Source: Pelagicoccus sp. SDUM812003
GTDB taxonomy: Bacteria > Verrucomicrobiota > Verrucomicrobiia > Opitutales > Opitutaceae
Direction of reading: 5' to 3'
NCBI RefSeq assembly: GCF_031127815.1
Contig: NZ_JARXHY010000004.1
Location: 1-64,000 of the forward strand
Length of the DNA stretch: 64,000 nucleotides
The notes beneath the pieces are model-generated. The model saw only the letters and a list, made by a program, of their open reading frames with translations. It made no database searches and had not been told where the DNA came from. Below are positions 6,795-14,926 of the stretch, piece after piece. Positions within the stretch are counted from its first letter, which is position 1. Every line of letters begins with the position of its first letter. Made by a program: the position numbers and the translations under genes.

Positions 6795-7055
6795 TCAAGA
6801 CTCTTTGCTTTCGGTTGATTCTCTTTCGAAATAGTCCTTATATTTTTTGCTGTTCATCTTTTCAGTTAAGAACTCGTGTATTGTTGGTGTAATCCTGAAA
6901 GTGACCGATCCTAGTAAAAGGATCGTTCGTAGCTCTAGGCTTACTCGTAGATGTATGCTGAAAATGCTTAGAATGAGTTGTGTGGTGACCAACAATATGA
7001 AGGCCACAGCGAGCAACGTACTGATGTATTTTGAGATATTGTATGTCGTTTTCAT
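6795..7055 (-). CDS. Small membrane cassette protein (86 aa)
   Basis: The start at 7053-7055 (MKTTYNISKYISTLL) is preferred over an upstream GTG at 7074-7076 that lies in the recombination box. Two hydrophobic segments at about residues 12-33 and 42-57 are followed by a charged C-terminus (KMNSKKYKDYFERES). Probably a two-helix inner-membrane protein. No family recognised. It stops about 70 nt before attC site 11, so it carries no shared tail. The distance from recombination point to start is 26 nt, the longest in the array. Confidence 0.6.
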   Translation of the reverse strand: MKTTYNISKYISTLLAVAFILLVTTQLILSIFSIHLRVSLELRTILLLGSVTFRITPTIHEFLTEKMNSKKYKDYFERESTESKES

Positions 7056-7074
7056 GTTGGATTCTTTATTTTTC

Positions 7075-7147
7075 ACATATCGTCGAGGTGATACGCGAGG
7101 ATCAGCGCGGAGCGCTGACCGCAGTTGTATCGACCGCCTGGTTGGGC
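7075..7147 (-). repeat. attC recombination site 12
   Basis: 73-bp attC; R'' GCCCAAC and R' GATATGT, the second site whose R' lacks GTT. Inner arms GATAC/GTATC; hairpin CAGCGC-GGA-GCGCTG. It encodes the variant tail NQAVDTTAVSAPR of the thioredoxin-like gene. Confidence 0.88.
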
Positions 7148-7734
7148 TCTTTGTTTTCTATTTGTTTATATTCTCGGTTCGCTATCTGTTCTATCGATCC
7201 GATCAATTTCTTATCGATATCAAATTTCCCACCTATTGCGGCAATAGCGAGGTTCCAATCTTGGTCGATTATAAAGTGCGTGGGTAATGACGATACGCCA
7301 TTTGCTGAAATCAAATCTACGACCTCCATCCCCATCTTGCACACAGGCATTCTCATTTCATTGTTTTTTAGATACTGATTTAGCCTGACCTCCGTATCGA
7401 AGCAGTTGATGGATAGTATGACGACATCGGGGTCGTCTGAGAAGTAGGTGAATGCCGTGTTTAATTCTGGCATTTCTTTTAGGCAGGGTCCGCAGCCGGT
7501 GGACCAGAAATTAAGGTATACAACCTTTCCCGTCAGAGTTTCCGAGTTCCATCGTTTTCCGTTCGTGTCTATCAAATCAATTTCCGGGAATGTTGACCCG
7601 ATTCTTGGAGCGAATGAATCGTGCGATTCGAGGGAAAACTTCAAAATCGTGGCATCGGTGGTTGTTTGTGCCTGGGTCGCCGTTGCAAACGCGAGGAATG
7701 TCAAAAGCAGAGGGATCTGGAGTGTTTTATTCAT
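7102..7734 (-). CDS. TlpA-like periplasmic thioredoxin
   Basis: 210 aa. It has a signal peptide (about residues 1-22, ending ATQAQ), then a TlpA/ResA-type domain: FPEIDLIDTNGKRWNSETLTGKVVYLNFWSTGCGPC-type core with the redox motif CGPC near residue 81, then KEMPELN and the cis-Pro region SSLPTHFIIDQ. Such proteins reduce disulphides in periplasmic proteins such as cytochrome c apoproteins. It ends with the attC-coded tail NQAVDTTAVSAPR. The start ATG is 17 nt from the recombination point. Confidence 0.88.
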   Translation of the reverse strand: MNKTLQIPLLLTFLAFATATQAQTTTDATILKFSLESHDSFAPRIGSTFPEIDLIDTNGKRWNSETLTGKVVYLNFWSTGCGPCLKEMPELNTAFTYFSDDPDVVILSINCFDTEVRLNQYLKNNEMRMPVCKMGMEVVDLISANGVSSLPTHFIIDQDWNLAIAAIGGKFDIDKKLIGSIEQIANREYKQIENKEPNQAVDTTAVSAPR

Positions 7735-7744
7735 TAGTTTCTTT

Positions 7745-7817
7745 GCCCAACGTGAAAGCCATACGCGTAGGTCAGCGCGGAGCGCTGGCCGGAGTTGTAT
7801 GGGCTGACTGGTTAAGT
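7745..7817 (-). repeat. attC recombination site 13 (first in the array)
   Basis: 73-bp attC with consensus arms; R'' ACTTAAC and R' GTTGGGC. The TAA within R'' is the stop codon of the 7812-8204 gene. It closes the cassette nearest the attI-like end. Confidence 0.9.
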
Positions 7818-8204
7818 TTCTATAATTTTCTCAATCTCAGGATCCTTGCAGTGAACTCGTCCTATCCACTCCATCTTTCCAATATTTTCTAGATCCATGA
7901 TAAAGTCATGTGGAGGTTGTGAAATCAGAGTCCAAATGTGGTAGTAGTCTCCTACTTTTTTGTCACTCGATATTTCTATTCCTTTGTATCGCAGCACTCT
8001 TCGAGTGCGGTCAACATATTGAATACGCGTATTCTTCTTTACCAATGCTTTTGCGCGCTGCCCATTCTTAGCGGACTCGATTACATGGTATGAATCTGGT
8101 AAGTTACGTTCATGAGGGATGGAGACAATGAAGCTGTCTTCGTCTTCCGACAGAATCTTGCAGTAGATTCCATCTAGCTCAATCTCTGCGTATTTCTGAT
8201 TCAT
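7812..8204 (-). CDS. Hypothetical cassette protein (130 aa), first cassette
   Basis: Soluble protein without signal peptide; beta-rich start (KYAEIELDGIYCKILSEDEDSFIVSIPHE) and a KALVKKNTRIQYVDRTRRVLRYKG segment. No family recognised. The start ATG is only 9 nt from the recombination point at 8213. As the cassette next to the attI-like end it would be the most recent insertion and, in a working integron, the best expressed. It ends at the TAA made by the R'' box of site 13, so it carries no tail. Confidence 0.68.
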   Translation of the reverse strand: MNQKYAEIELDGIYCKILSEDEDSFIVSIPHERNLPDSYHVIESAKNGQRAKALVKKNTRIQYVDRTRRVLRYKGIEISSDKKVGDYYHIWTLISQPPHDFIMDLENIGKMEWIGRVHCKDPEIEKIIET

Positions 8205-8206
8205 CT

Positions 8207-8290
8207 ACTTAACAGTATTAATATAGGTAAGTGAAATGGGGTGGGGGTTTGAGGGTGAATTTTGCGTTAGCGTAAATTTTACGTTTACAT
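8207..8290 (-). other. attI-like end of the cassette array
   Basis: GTTAAGT (minus strand, 8207-8213) pairs with the ACTTAAC box at the far end of the first cassette, so recombination must have occurred here. Beyond 8213 the attC inner arms and hairpin are absent, so this is attI or a decayed attC. Next to it an AT-rich stretch at about 8268-8296 has repeated TTACG/CGTAAA words, including the near-palindrome CGTAAATTTTACG, which may be integrase-binding or promoter sequence. No convincing promoter hexamers were found. Confidence 0.55.
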
Positions 8291-8357
8291 TTACGTGAGG
8301 TGGGTGAAGTCTGCAGATTGCATTAGGTAGTTGCAAGGCTGTAAACGCGCGTAGGCT

Positions 8358-8561
8358 ATGAAGCAGGAACCTCGTTATACGATCGAAGTGACGGATCACC
8401 GTTCGAAGGCGGGCTTTAGGGTCGAACTGTATGCGGACTACTATCTGGAGACCGCACGTAATTTTAGGGTGTTCGTTGATGGTAAGCCTGCGAAGAAGAC
8501 TCCTGTCGCTAGCAAGACCAAAGTCCTCGATCTCATTCGGCGATGGCTGGTTGCTCACTGA
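8358..8561 (+). CDS. Small hypothetical protein (67 aa)
   Basis: Begins with an ATG after the AT-rich array boundary and is transcribed away from the cassettes, the position and direction an integron integrase would have; but the sequence is not a tyrosine recombinase. The composition looks protein-like (YTIEVTDHRSKAGF, then FRVFVDGKPAKKT and a basic C-terminal helix). Family not recognised. From 8562 to about 8860 I see no supported gene. Confidence 0.4.
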   Translation: MKQEPRYTIEVTDHRSKAGFRVELYADYYLETARNFRVFVDGKPAKKTPVASKTKVLDLIRRWLVAH

Positions 8562-8956
8562 AATTCTAGGTCCTCCGCTGCTTCTAGAAGGTGTGGAGAT
8601 GAGGTCGCTTCGGCGGTAGTTGCTGGTTTTCTTTCCGCTATTGTGTGTCGTTCGAATGGAGTTTCGATTGCTTGCTTCGAATCTCTCACGCAAAGCCTTT
8701 GGTTCTTCGTAGGACGCTTTGGGGGTAGCGAGCTTGATGGCTTTCGATTGGATGTGGCTAGGTGTAGGATCTACGCCTGCATTGGAGCGGGATTGTTCGA
8801 CGTTGGTCAGGTCGAGCTACGGACGGGCTCCTTGCTAGAACTCGGAGCGTGTTCTGTTTAAGAGGCTGTCAACTAAGGTGTGAAACTGACGTCTTATCGC
8901 GTATTCATGCACTGTATTGACGCTTTTTCCAGAATGCTCCCCAGTTATAGGGAGTC

Positions 8957-9240
8957 GATGGACACCGAAGCATTCCAATCGATCTGACAGACGCGGAGTG
9001 GAGCGTGATTGAGCATCTGAATCCGGGGGCGTGCAGGTGAGGTCGTTCTCTACTTTAAGATAAGTGACGCGTGCTCGATGCGATTTTCTATCTGGTGCGA
9101 AGCAGGCTTTGCATGGAGGATGACGCCCAAGACTTGCCGCCCTGGAGCTTCCGCTTGCCATTGCTTCTCGAAATGGAAGAGCGAAGGGGCTGGCTGAGGC
9201 TCGCCCACGAGCTTCGAGGCTATCGGTGGTTTAAATATGC
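8957..9240 (+). pseudogene. Decayed IS5-family transposase N-terminus
   Basis: Translations contain the hallmark N-terminal blocks of IS5/IS427-group transposases: IDLTDAEWSVIEHLNPG (8978-9028), VLDAIFYLVRS (about 9074-9106), AWRMTPK in another frame and DLPPWS in the first frame again. There are three in-frame stops between 9035 and 9062, and at least two frameshifts. Nothing of the DDE catalytic core follows. GAGGCTGTCAACTAAG at about 8863 may be the left inverted repeat, with no matching right end. An insertion and deletion here could have removed an integrase gene. Confidence 0.75.
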
Positions 9241-9411
9241 AATAGCTGCAAATGCTGGATACGGATTGGCGGTCATGTTCTATTCAGGTATGCTGAGGGT
9301 TCTGTGAGCGATATGGCTGTCTGGAATGAATCAGAAGTTCCCGCTTGCCAGTGGGGAACGGGGCTCCGGCTGAGGATGCTGTACAGGGAGCGGGTATGCC
9401 CTTGAACATTG

Positions 9412-9442
9412 AAAAGCCCCGCTTCGGGGGAAGCGGGGCTTT
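9412..9442. terminator. Strong bidirectional terminator hairpin
   Basis: Perfect 12-bp stem AAAGCCCCGCTT / AAGCGGGGCTTT with a six-base loop, A and T runs on both sides. It lies downstream of nrdA on the minus strand and closes off the integron/IS remnant region on the plus strand. Confidence 0.75.
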
Positions 9443-9498
9443 GATGGTAAAGGTTTTTGGTGGCCGTCGGGATGGCGATCGCTACCACGGCTGAGTTA

Positions 9499-9520
9499 GG
9501 CTCGCCGCGGCGGGCGAGCC
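9499..9520. repeat. Short palindromic intergenic element
   Basis: GGCTCGCC-GCGGCG-GGCGAGCC followed by CTACCTGT. A similar unit followed by the same CTACCTGT occurs at 14874-14902, suggesting a dispersed REP-like family. No gene is visible from 9241 to 9617. Confidence 0.5.
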
Positions 9521-9617
9521 CTACCTGTTGGGAACTGTGCTCCTAACACTTTTCACATATTGTCTCGTTTTGCTCGAGAGTCGTCGCTGCGTTCCTCGGT
9601 ACGCTTCGTGAAAGTTG

Positions 9618-12600
9618 TTATTGGCAACTTTCACATATCTCGGGTTCAGCCGCCGTGGCTTTGCCGGCGACGATGCCTCGGAGTTCTTTGGCTTTGCTGA
9701 CGGTTGCCTTTTCGATGTTGGAGGCGCCAAGGGTGCGGAGGTAGTAGGTGGTTTTGAGGCCATGTCTCCAAGCGGCGCGGTACATGTGGGACAGGGTCTT
9801 CATGTCCGGGCTGGCGAGGAAGAGGTTCACGCTTTGGCTTTGGTCGATCCACTTCTGGCGGCGGGCTGCGGCGAGCACGAGCCATGAGTGGTCGATGGCG
9901 AAGGCGGTCTTGTACTTGGCTTTGAGGTCTTCGGGGATCTCTTCGATCTCGTCGAGCTCGCCGTCGAAGTACTTGAGGTTTTCGAGCATTTCCTTGCCCC
10001 AGAGGCCGCGGGACTTGAGGTCGCGAACGAGGTGCTGGTTGAGGATGATGAATTCGCCGGAGAGGTTGCTCTTGACGAAGAGGTTCTTGTAGCCGGGCTC
10101 GATGCAGGGGCTGGTGCCGGTGATGTTGGAGATGGTCGCGGTGGGAGCGATGGCCATGACGTTGGAGTTACGCATGCCTTGTTTGGCGATCTTCTCGCGA
10201 ACGGGGGTCCAGTCCATTTTGCCACCGCGGGGAACTTCCACTTCCTGACCGCGCTCTTCGGCCAGCAGGTCGAGAGTGTCTTGCGGGAGCAGGCCGCGAT
10301 CCCACTTGGAGCCCTTGAAGGAGCTGTAGGCGCCACGTTCCGCGGCGAGGTCGGAGGAGGCTTCGATGGCGTAGTAGGCCACGGCTTCCATGATTTCGTC
10401 GTTGAACTCGACCGCTTCTTGGGAAGCGAAGGCCACGCCGCGCTCGTAGAGGCAGTTTTGCAGTCCCATGATGCCGAGGCCGATGGGGCGGTGGCGGGAG
10501 TTGGAGAGGCGAGCGGCTTCGGTCGGGTAGAAGTTGATATCGATGACGTTGTCGAGAGCCCGGATGGCGATGCGAACGGATTCGCGCAGCTTCTCGTGGT
10601 CGATGTTTCCGTCCTTATCGAGGTGGTTGTCCAGGATGATGGAGCCGAGGTTGCAGACGGCGGTTTCTTCCTTGGAAGTGTTGAGGGTGATCTCGGTGCA
10701 GAGGTTGGAGCTGTGAACGACGCCCACGTGGTCCTGCGGGGAGCGCACGTTGCAGGGGTCCTTGAAGGTGATCCAGGGGTGGCCGGTTTCGAAGATCATG
10801 CGCAGCATGCTTTTCCAGACTTCGATGGCGGGGACTTCCTTGGACCAGATCTCGCCCTTGGCGGCCTTGGCCTCGTAGGCGAGGTATTTCTTTTCGAAAT
10901 CGGAGCCGTAGGAGTCGTGCAGGTCGGGCACTTCGGAGGAGCGGAAGAAGGTCCAGGACTGGCGGGCTTCCATGCGTTTCATGAACAGGTCCGGAATCCA
11001 GTTGGCGGTGTTCATGTCGTGGCAGCGACGACGGTCGTCACCGGTGTTCTTGCGCAGTTCGAGGAAGTCGTAGAGGTCGTTGTGCCAGGTTTCGATGTAG
11101 GCGCAGCCGGAGCCGCGGCGCTTGCCGCCCTGGTTGACTGCTACGAGCTGGTCGTTGTGCAGCTTGAGGAAGGGAATGATGCCCTGGGATTCGCCGTTGG
11201 TGCCGGAGATGTAGGAGCCGGTGCCGCGCACGGCGGTCCATGAGCCGCCCAGGCCGCCCGCCCACTTGGAGAGGTAGGCGTTGTCGGCGATGCCGCGCTG
11301 CATGATGCCCTCGATGGAGTCGTCCACGTAGTAGAGGTAGCAGCTGGAGAGCTGGCTGTGGCAGGTGCCGGAGTTGAAGAGAGTCGGCGTGCTGCTGCAG
11401 AAGCGGCGGGACTTGTAGAGGCGGTAGAGGGTCTTGGCTTTGGTTTCCCGATCTTCCTCGGCGATGAAGAGGCCCATGGAGACGCGCATCCAGAAGAACT
11501 GCGGCACTTCGATGCGACGCTGCTTCTTGGGGTTGGTCTTGTCGACGATGAGGTAGCGATCGTAGAGGGTCTGAATGCCCAGGTAGTCGAAGTCCAGGTC
11601 GGCCATCGGGTCGAGGGCCCGGGCCAGTTTGGCGATGTCGTACTCCTTGAGCTTCGGGTTGAGGCGGCCGATCATGATGCCGTGGCGCACGTATTCCTTG
11701 AACTTCTTTTGGTGGAAGGTTTTGAGGGCGCCGATGCCGTCGCGAACGATGTCCCAGCCGAGCGTTTCCTGGTACATGTAGGAAAGCTTGATGCGGCCGG
11801 CGAACTTGGCGAAGTCGGCGTCGCGCTCGATGAGCGTGCGGGCGTTGAGCGTGATGGTCTTTTCGAGGTCGGCCTCGGAGATGTCGTCGAAGATGGCGCG
11901 GCGAAGCTCGGTCTCGATCTCGTCGGGGGTGAGGCAAAGCTCGAGGCCGATGGAGGCGAATTCGATGCGTTTTTTGAGGTCGAGGCCGTCCCAGAAATAG
12001 GTTTCGCCGTCCGGCTTTTTGACCACCACCATGGAGTTCTGCTCGGGGGAGTCGATGAGCTGGAGGGCTTCCTGTTCGCGCAGGCGGCGTCGCTCCTCGC
12101 GGTAGAGAACGTAGTGGGCGGCGACCTTGAAGTGTCCCTGGCGCATGAGTTCCTCCTGCACGATGTCCTGCACTTCCTCGATTTCCACGAGGGACTGGCC
12201 GGTGGTCTGCACGCGCTCGGTGACGGCGGCGGCCACGTCGACGGCGGGATCGGAATTGAGCTCGAGGGAGAGGAAGGCCCGGCGCACGGCGATCTCGATC
12301 TTCTCGGCCTTCCACGGCACGACCTGACGGTCGCGGCGGATGAGGCGCACGTTTTTCAGGCCGACGGACTTGTCGGCGACCAGCTTGCGCTGGCGGTTGA
12401 TGAGCATGGACTTGGCGACGTCGTAGGCGTGGTTGTCCACCAGGGTGTTTTCGATGACGTCGTAGAGTTCGCCTAAGCCGAAGCGGGATTCGCGGGTGGT
12501 GATGGAGCGTTCTTCAAGCTTGTCGCAAACCTGGCGGGCCACGTCGCAGACCCAGCTGCGGTTGCTCTCGGTGAAGACGTCCTTCTCGTTTTTGGAGAGC

Positions 12601-12809
12601 AGGACGTTGGCGAGGGCGTTTCCGATGGTGTCGACGATTTCGGAGAGGTCGAAGGTGGCTTCGCCCTCGTGGGTGACGACGTTGATTTTGGAACGCTGGG
12701 TTTCGGTGTCGGCGAGGCCGGCGCGCCAGTCGAAGCTGTGGCGTTTTTCGCGGGAGGCGGCGACGAGGCGTTTGAGGGCGAGGTCTTCTTGGAGATTTGG
12801 ATTGATCAT
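9618..12809 (-). CDS. nrdA: Class I ribonucleoside-diphosphate reductase, alpha subunit
   Basis: Reduces ribonucleotides to deoxyribonucleotides together with the beta subunit upstream. 1063 aa, longer than E. coli NrdA because two ATP-cone domains precede the catalytic barrel (about residues 40-150, and 155-250 starting VRLIRRDRQVVPWKAEKIE). Catalytic residues are visible: Cys in GTCHSQLSSCYLYY, the NLCTEI active-site loop, its partner in AVCNLGSI, and the C-terminal CESC pair that receives electrons from thioredoxin. PTATISNITGTSPCIEP is the usual radical-transfer and substrate block. Duplicate ATP cones suggest dATP feedback control. Probably cotranscribed with nrdB, 366 bp upstream. Confidence 0.97.
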   Translation of the reverse strand: MINPNLQEDLALKRLVAASREKRHSFDWRAGLADTETQRSKINVVTHEGEATFDLSEIVDTIGNALANVLLSKNEKDVFTESNRSWVCDVARQVCDKLEERSITTRESRFGLGELYDVIENTLVDNHAYDVAKSMLINRQRKLVADKSVGLKNVRLIRRDRQVVPWKAEKIEIAVRRAFLSLELNSDPAVDVAAAVTERVQTTGQSLVEIEEVQDIVQEELMRQGHFKVAAHYVLYREERRRLREQEALQLIDSPEQNSMVVVKKPDGETYFWDGLDLKKRIEFASIGLELCLTPDEIETELRRAIFDDISEADLEKTITLNARTLIERDADFAKFAGRIKLSYMYQETLGWDIVRDGIGALKTFHQKKFKEYVRHGIMIGRLNPKLKEYDIAKLARALDPMADLDFDYLGIQTLYDRYLIVDKTNPKKQRRIEVPQFFWMRVSMGLFIAEEDRETKAKTLYRLYKSRRFCSSTPTLFNSGTCHSQLSSCYLYYVDDSIEGIMQRGIADNAYLSKWAGGLGGSWTAVRGTGSYISGTNGESQGIIPFLKLHNDQLVAVNQGGKRRGSGCAYIETWHNDLYDFLELRKNTGDDRRRCHDMNTANWIPDLFMKRMEARQSWTFFRSSEVPDLHDSYGSDFEKKYLAYEAKAAKGEIWSKEVPAIEVWKSMLRMIFETGHPWITFKDPCNVRSPQDHVGVVHSSNLCTEITLNTSKEETAVCNLGSIILDNHLDKDGNIDHEKLRESVRIAIRALDNVIDINFYPTEAARLSNSRHRPIGLGIMGLQNCLYERGVAFASQEAVEFNDEIMEAVAYYAIEASSDLAAERGAYSSFKGSKWDRGLLPQDTLDLLAEERGQEVEVPRGGKMDWTPVREKIAKQGMRNSNVMAIAPTATISNITGTSPCIEPGYKNLFVKSNLSGEFIILNQHLVRDLKSRGLWGKEMLENLKYFDGELDEIEEIPEDLKAKYKTAFAIDHSWLVLAAARRQKWIDQSQSVNLFLASPDMKTLSHMYRAAWRHGLKTTYYLRTLGASNIEKATVSKAKELRGIVAGKATAAEPEICESCQ

Positions 12810-13175
12810 GGGCGCTGCGCTGAAGTGGTGAAGAGTGAGTGGTGAAGGTGTTGACTGCCCACAGATTGCTCAGATGGGCGCGGATGGATTTTGAAGATGC
12901 GAAAAGGTTGGGGAGGTGGGAAAGCGAGGGATGTTCTTTTGGGCCCACGAATCGCGCGAATGCTTGAGTGGCGAGGTGGGGAAAGCGTCCTGATCGGACG
13001 CTTGATGGCGTTTGGACTGCCGCGGCCCCGTCGGGGGGCGACGGGGCGTGGCGGTTGGAATCAAGGGTTGGTGGATAGCTGGGAGGCGCGTTCCGCAGGA
13101 ACGCGGCTACGGGTGAAATGATGAGGGAATTTGAGATTTGGAATTTGAGATCTCAAATGCGCGACGGAAGTCGTG
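12810..13175. other. Repeat-rich intergenic region between nrdB and nrdA
   Basis: No gene. It carries pieces that look like dispersed intergenic repeats: a CCACAGATTGCTCAGATGGG stretch (12858-12877), CACGAATCGCGCGAATG (about 12945), a GC-rich hairpin at 13018-13055, GCGTTCCGCAGGAACGC (13087-13103) and a tandem AATTTGAGAT repeat at 13129-13157. No NrdR box was seen here. Confidence 0.5.
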
Positions 13176-14261
<1,086 letters not shown>

Positions 14262-14407
14262 AGTGTTGTTCGAGGTGTGTGAGACGGTTGAGACTAGATT
14301 GGAAAGTGGTCGGTCGCTGGCACGGCGAAATGCGAAGGGTGGAAACAGGAACACGAGCGAAACCCGCTGGCGAGTTCGAGTTGTTCCGAGTTATCCACTT
14401 CGTATTA

Positions 14408-14454
14408 ACCACAAGATAGTGTGGTCCTTGGTGTGAAGACCACAAGATATTGGG
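14408..14454 (-). promoter_or_regulatory. Tandem NrdR boxes upstream of nrdB
   Basis: Two 16-bp boxes, ACCACAAGATAGTGTG (14408-14423) and ACCACAAGATATTGGG (14439-14454). On the minus strand they contain CTATCTTGTG and AATATCTTGTG, matching the core of the NrdR consensus ACACwATATmTwGTGT. Their starts are exactly 31 bp apart, the three-helix-turn spacing known for NrdR. NrdR represses RNR genes when dATP is high. The pair lies about 150 bp before the nrdB start. Confidence 0.8.
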
Positions 14455-14926
14455 AGGCTTTTCCTCGGGTCAACGCGGATTTAAATTTTTTTTCGACTTG
14501 AAATTTGGCTGAAAACCGTGGGCGTCGGGTCGCGTTTTCGCTAAGGATTTCGGCGAGAGCGACTTAGCGTCGGCGCCGATTTGGCGCGCTGGATTCGCGC
14601 GAATTTTACGCGAGAAAATGGGTGGAGGAAGCGTGGCGGAGAGGGGGGATGTGGAAAAAGGGGGGGGCAGGTTTCGCGGATGGTTCGGATGGGTGAGGCC
14701 TAGCTCTGATGGCGGAGTTGGGAGGAGTCGTCTGAAGGCGTCTGAGAGGACGATTGGGGTTTTGAGAAAGAGATTTCTACAGCTTTTGGTGACGAGGCAT
14801 TGTTTATGTGCGAAATGTAGCTCGCGTATCCTTCGTTTGATGGGCGGCTTCCTAGGTTTTCGGGGGCCGATGCGGCGTGCCCGGCGGTCACGCCCTACCT
14901 GTGCGACTGACCAGATGAAAAGCGCG
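14455..14926. other. Intergenic region with a palindromic element
   Basis: No supported gene. It contains GGCGTG-CCCGGCGGT-CACGCC (14874-14894) followed by CTACCTGT, resembling the element at 9499. A GC-skewed stretch with G runs lies around 14660. The nrdB promoter must be near its left edge. Confidence 0.5.

Noticed and set aside
84-7817. Repeats as a CRISPR array
   Set aside because: Repeat units are 67-75 bp and spaced by hundreds of bases containing ORFs, with imperfect palindromes and complementary boundary boxes, so they are attC sites.
8560-8860. Integron integrase or its remnant
   Set aside because: All frames read; no tyrosine-recombinase RHRY box or LLGH..T motif seen.
9888-12476. 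Long plus-strand open frames opposite nrdA (451 and 372 codons)
   Set aside because: They are antisense shadows of a clearly conserved NrdA in GC-rich DNA; the translations are Gly/Val/Asp-rich with no domain motif.
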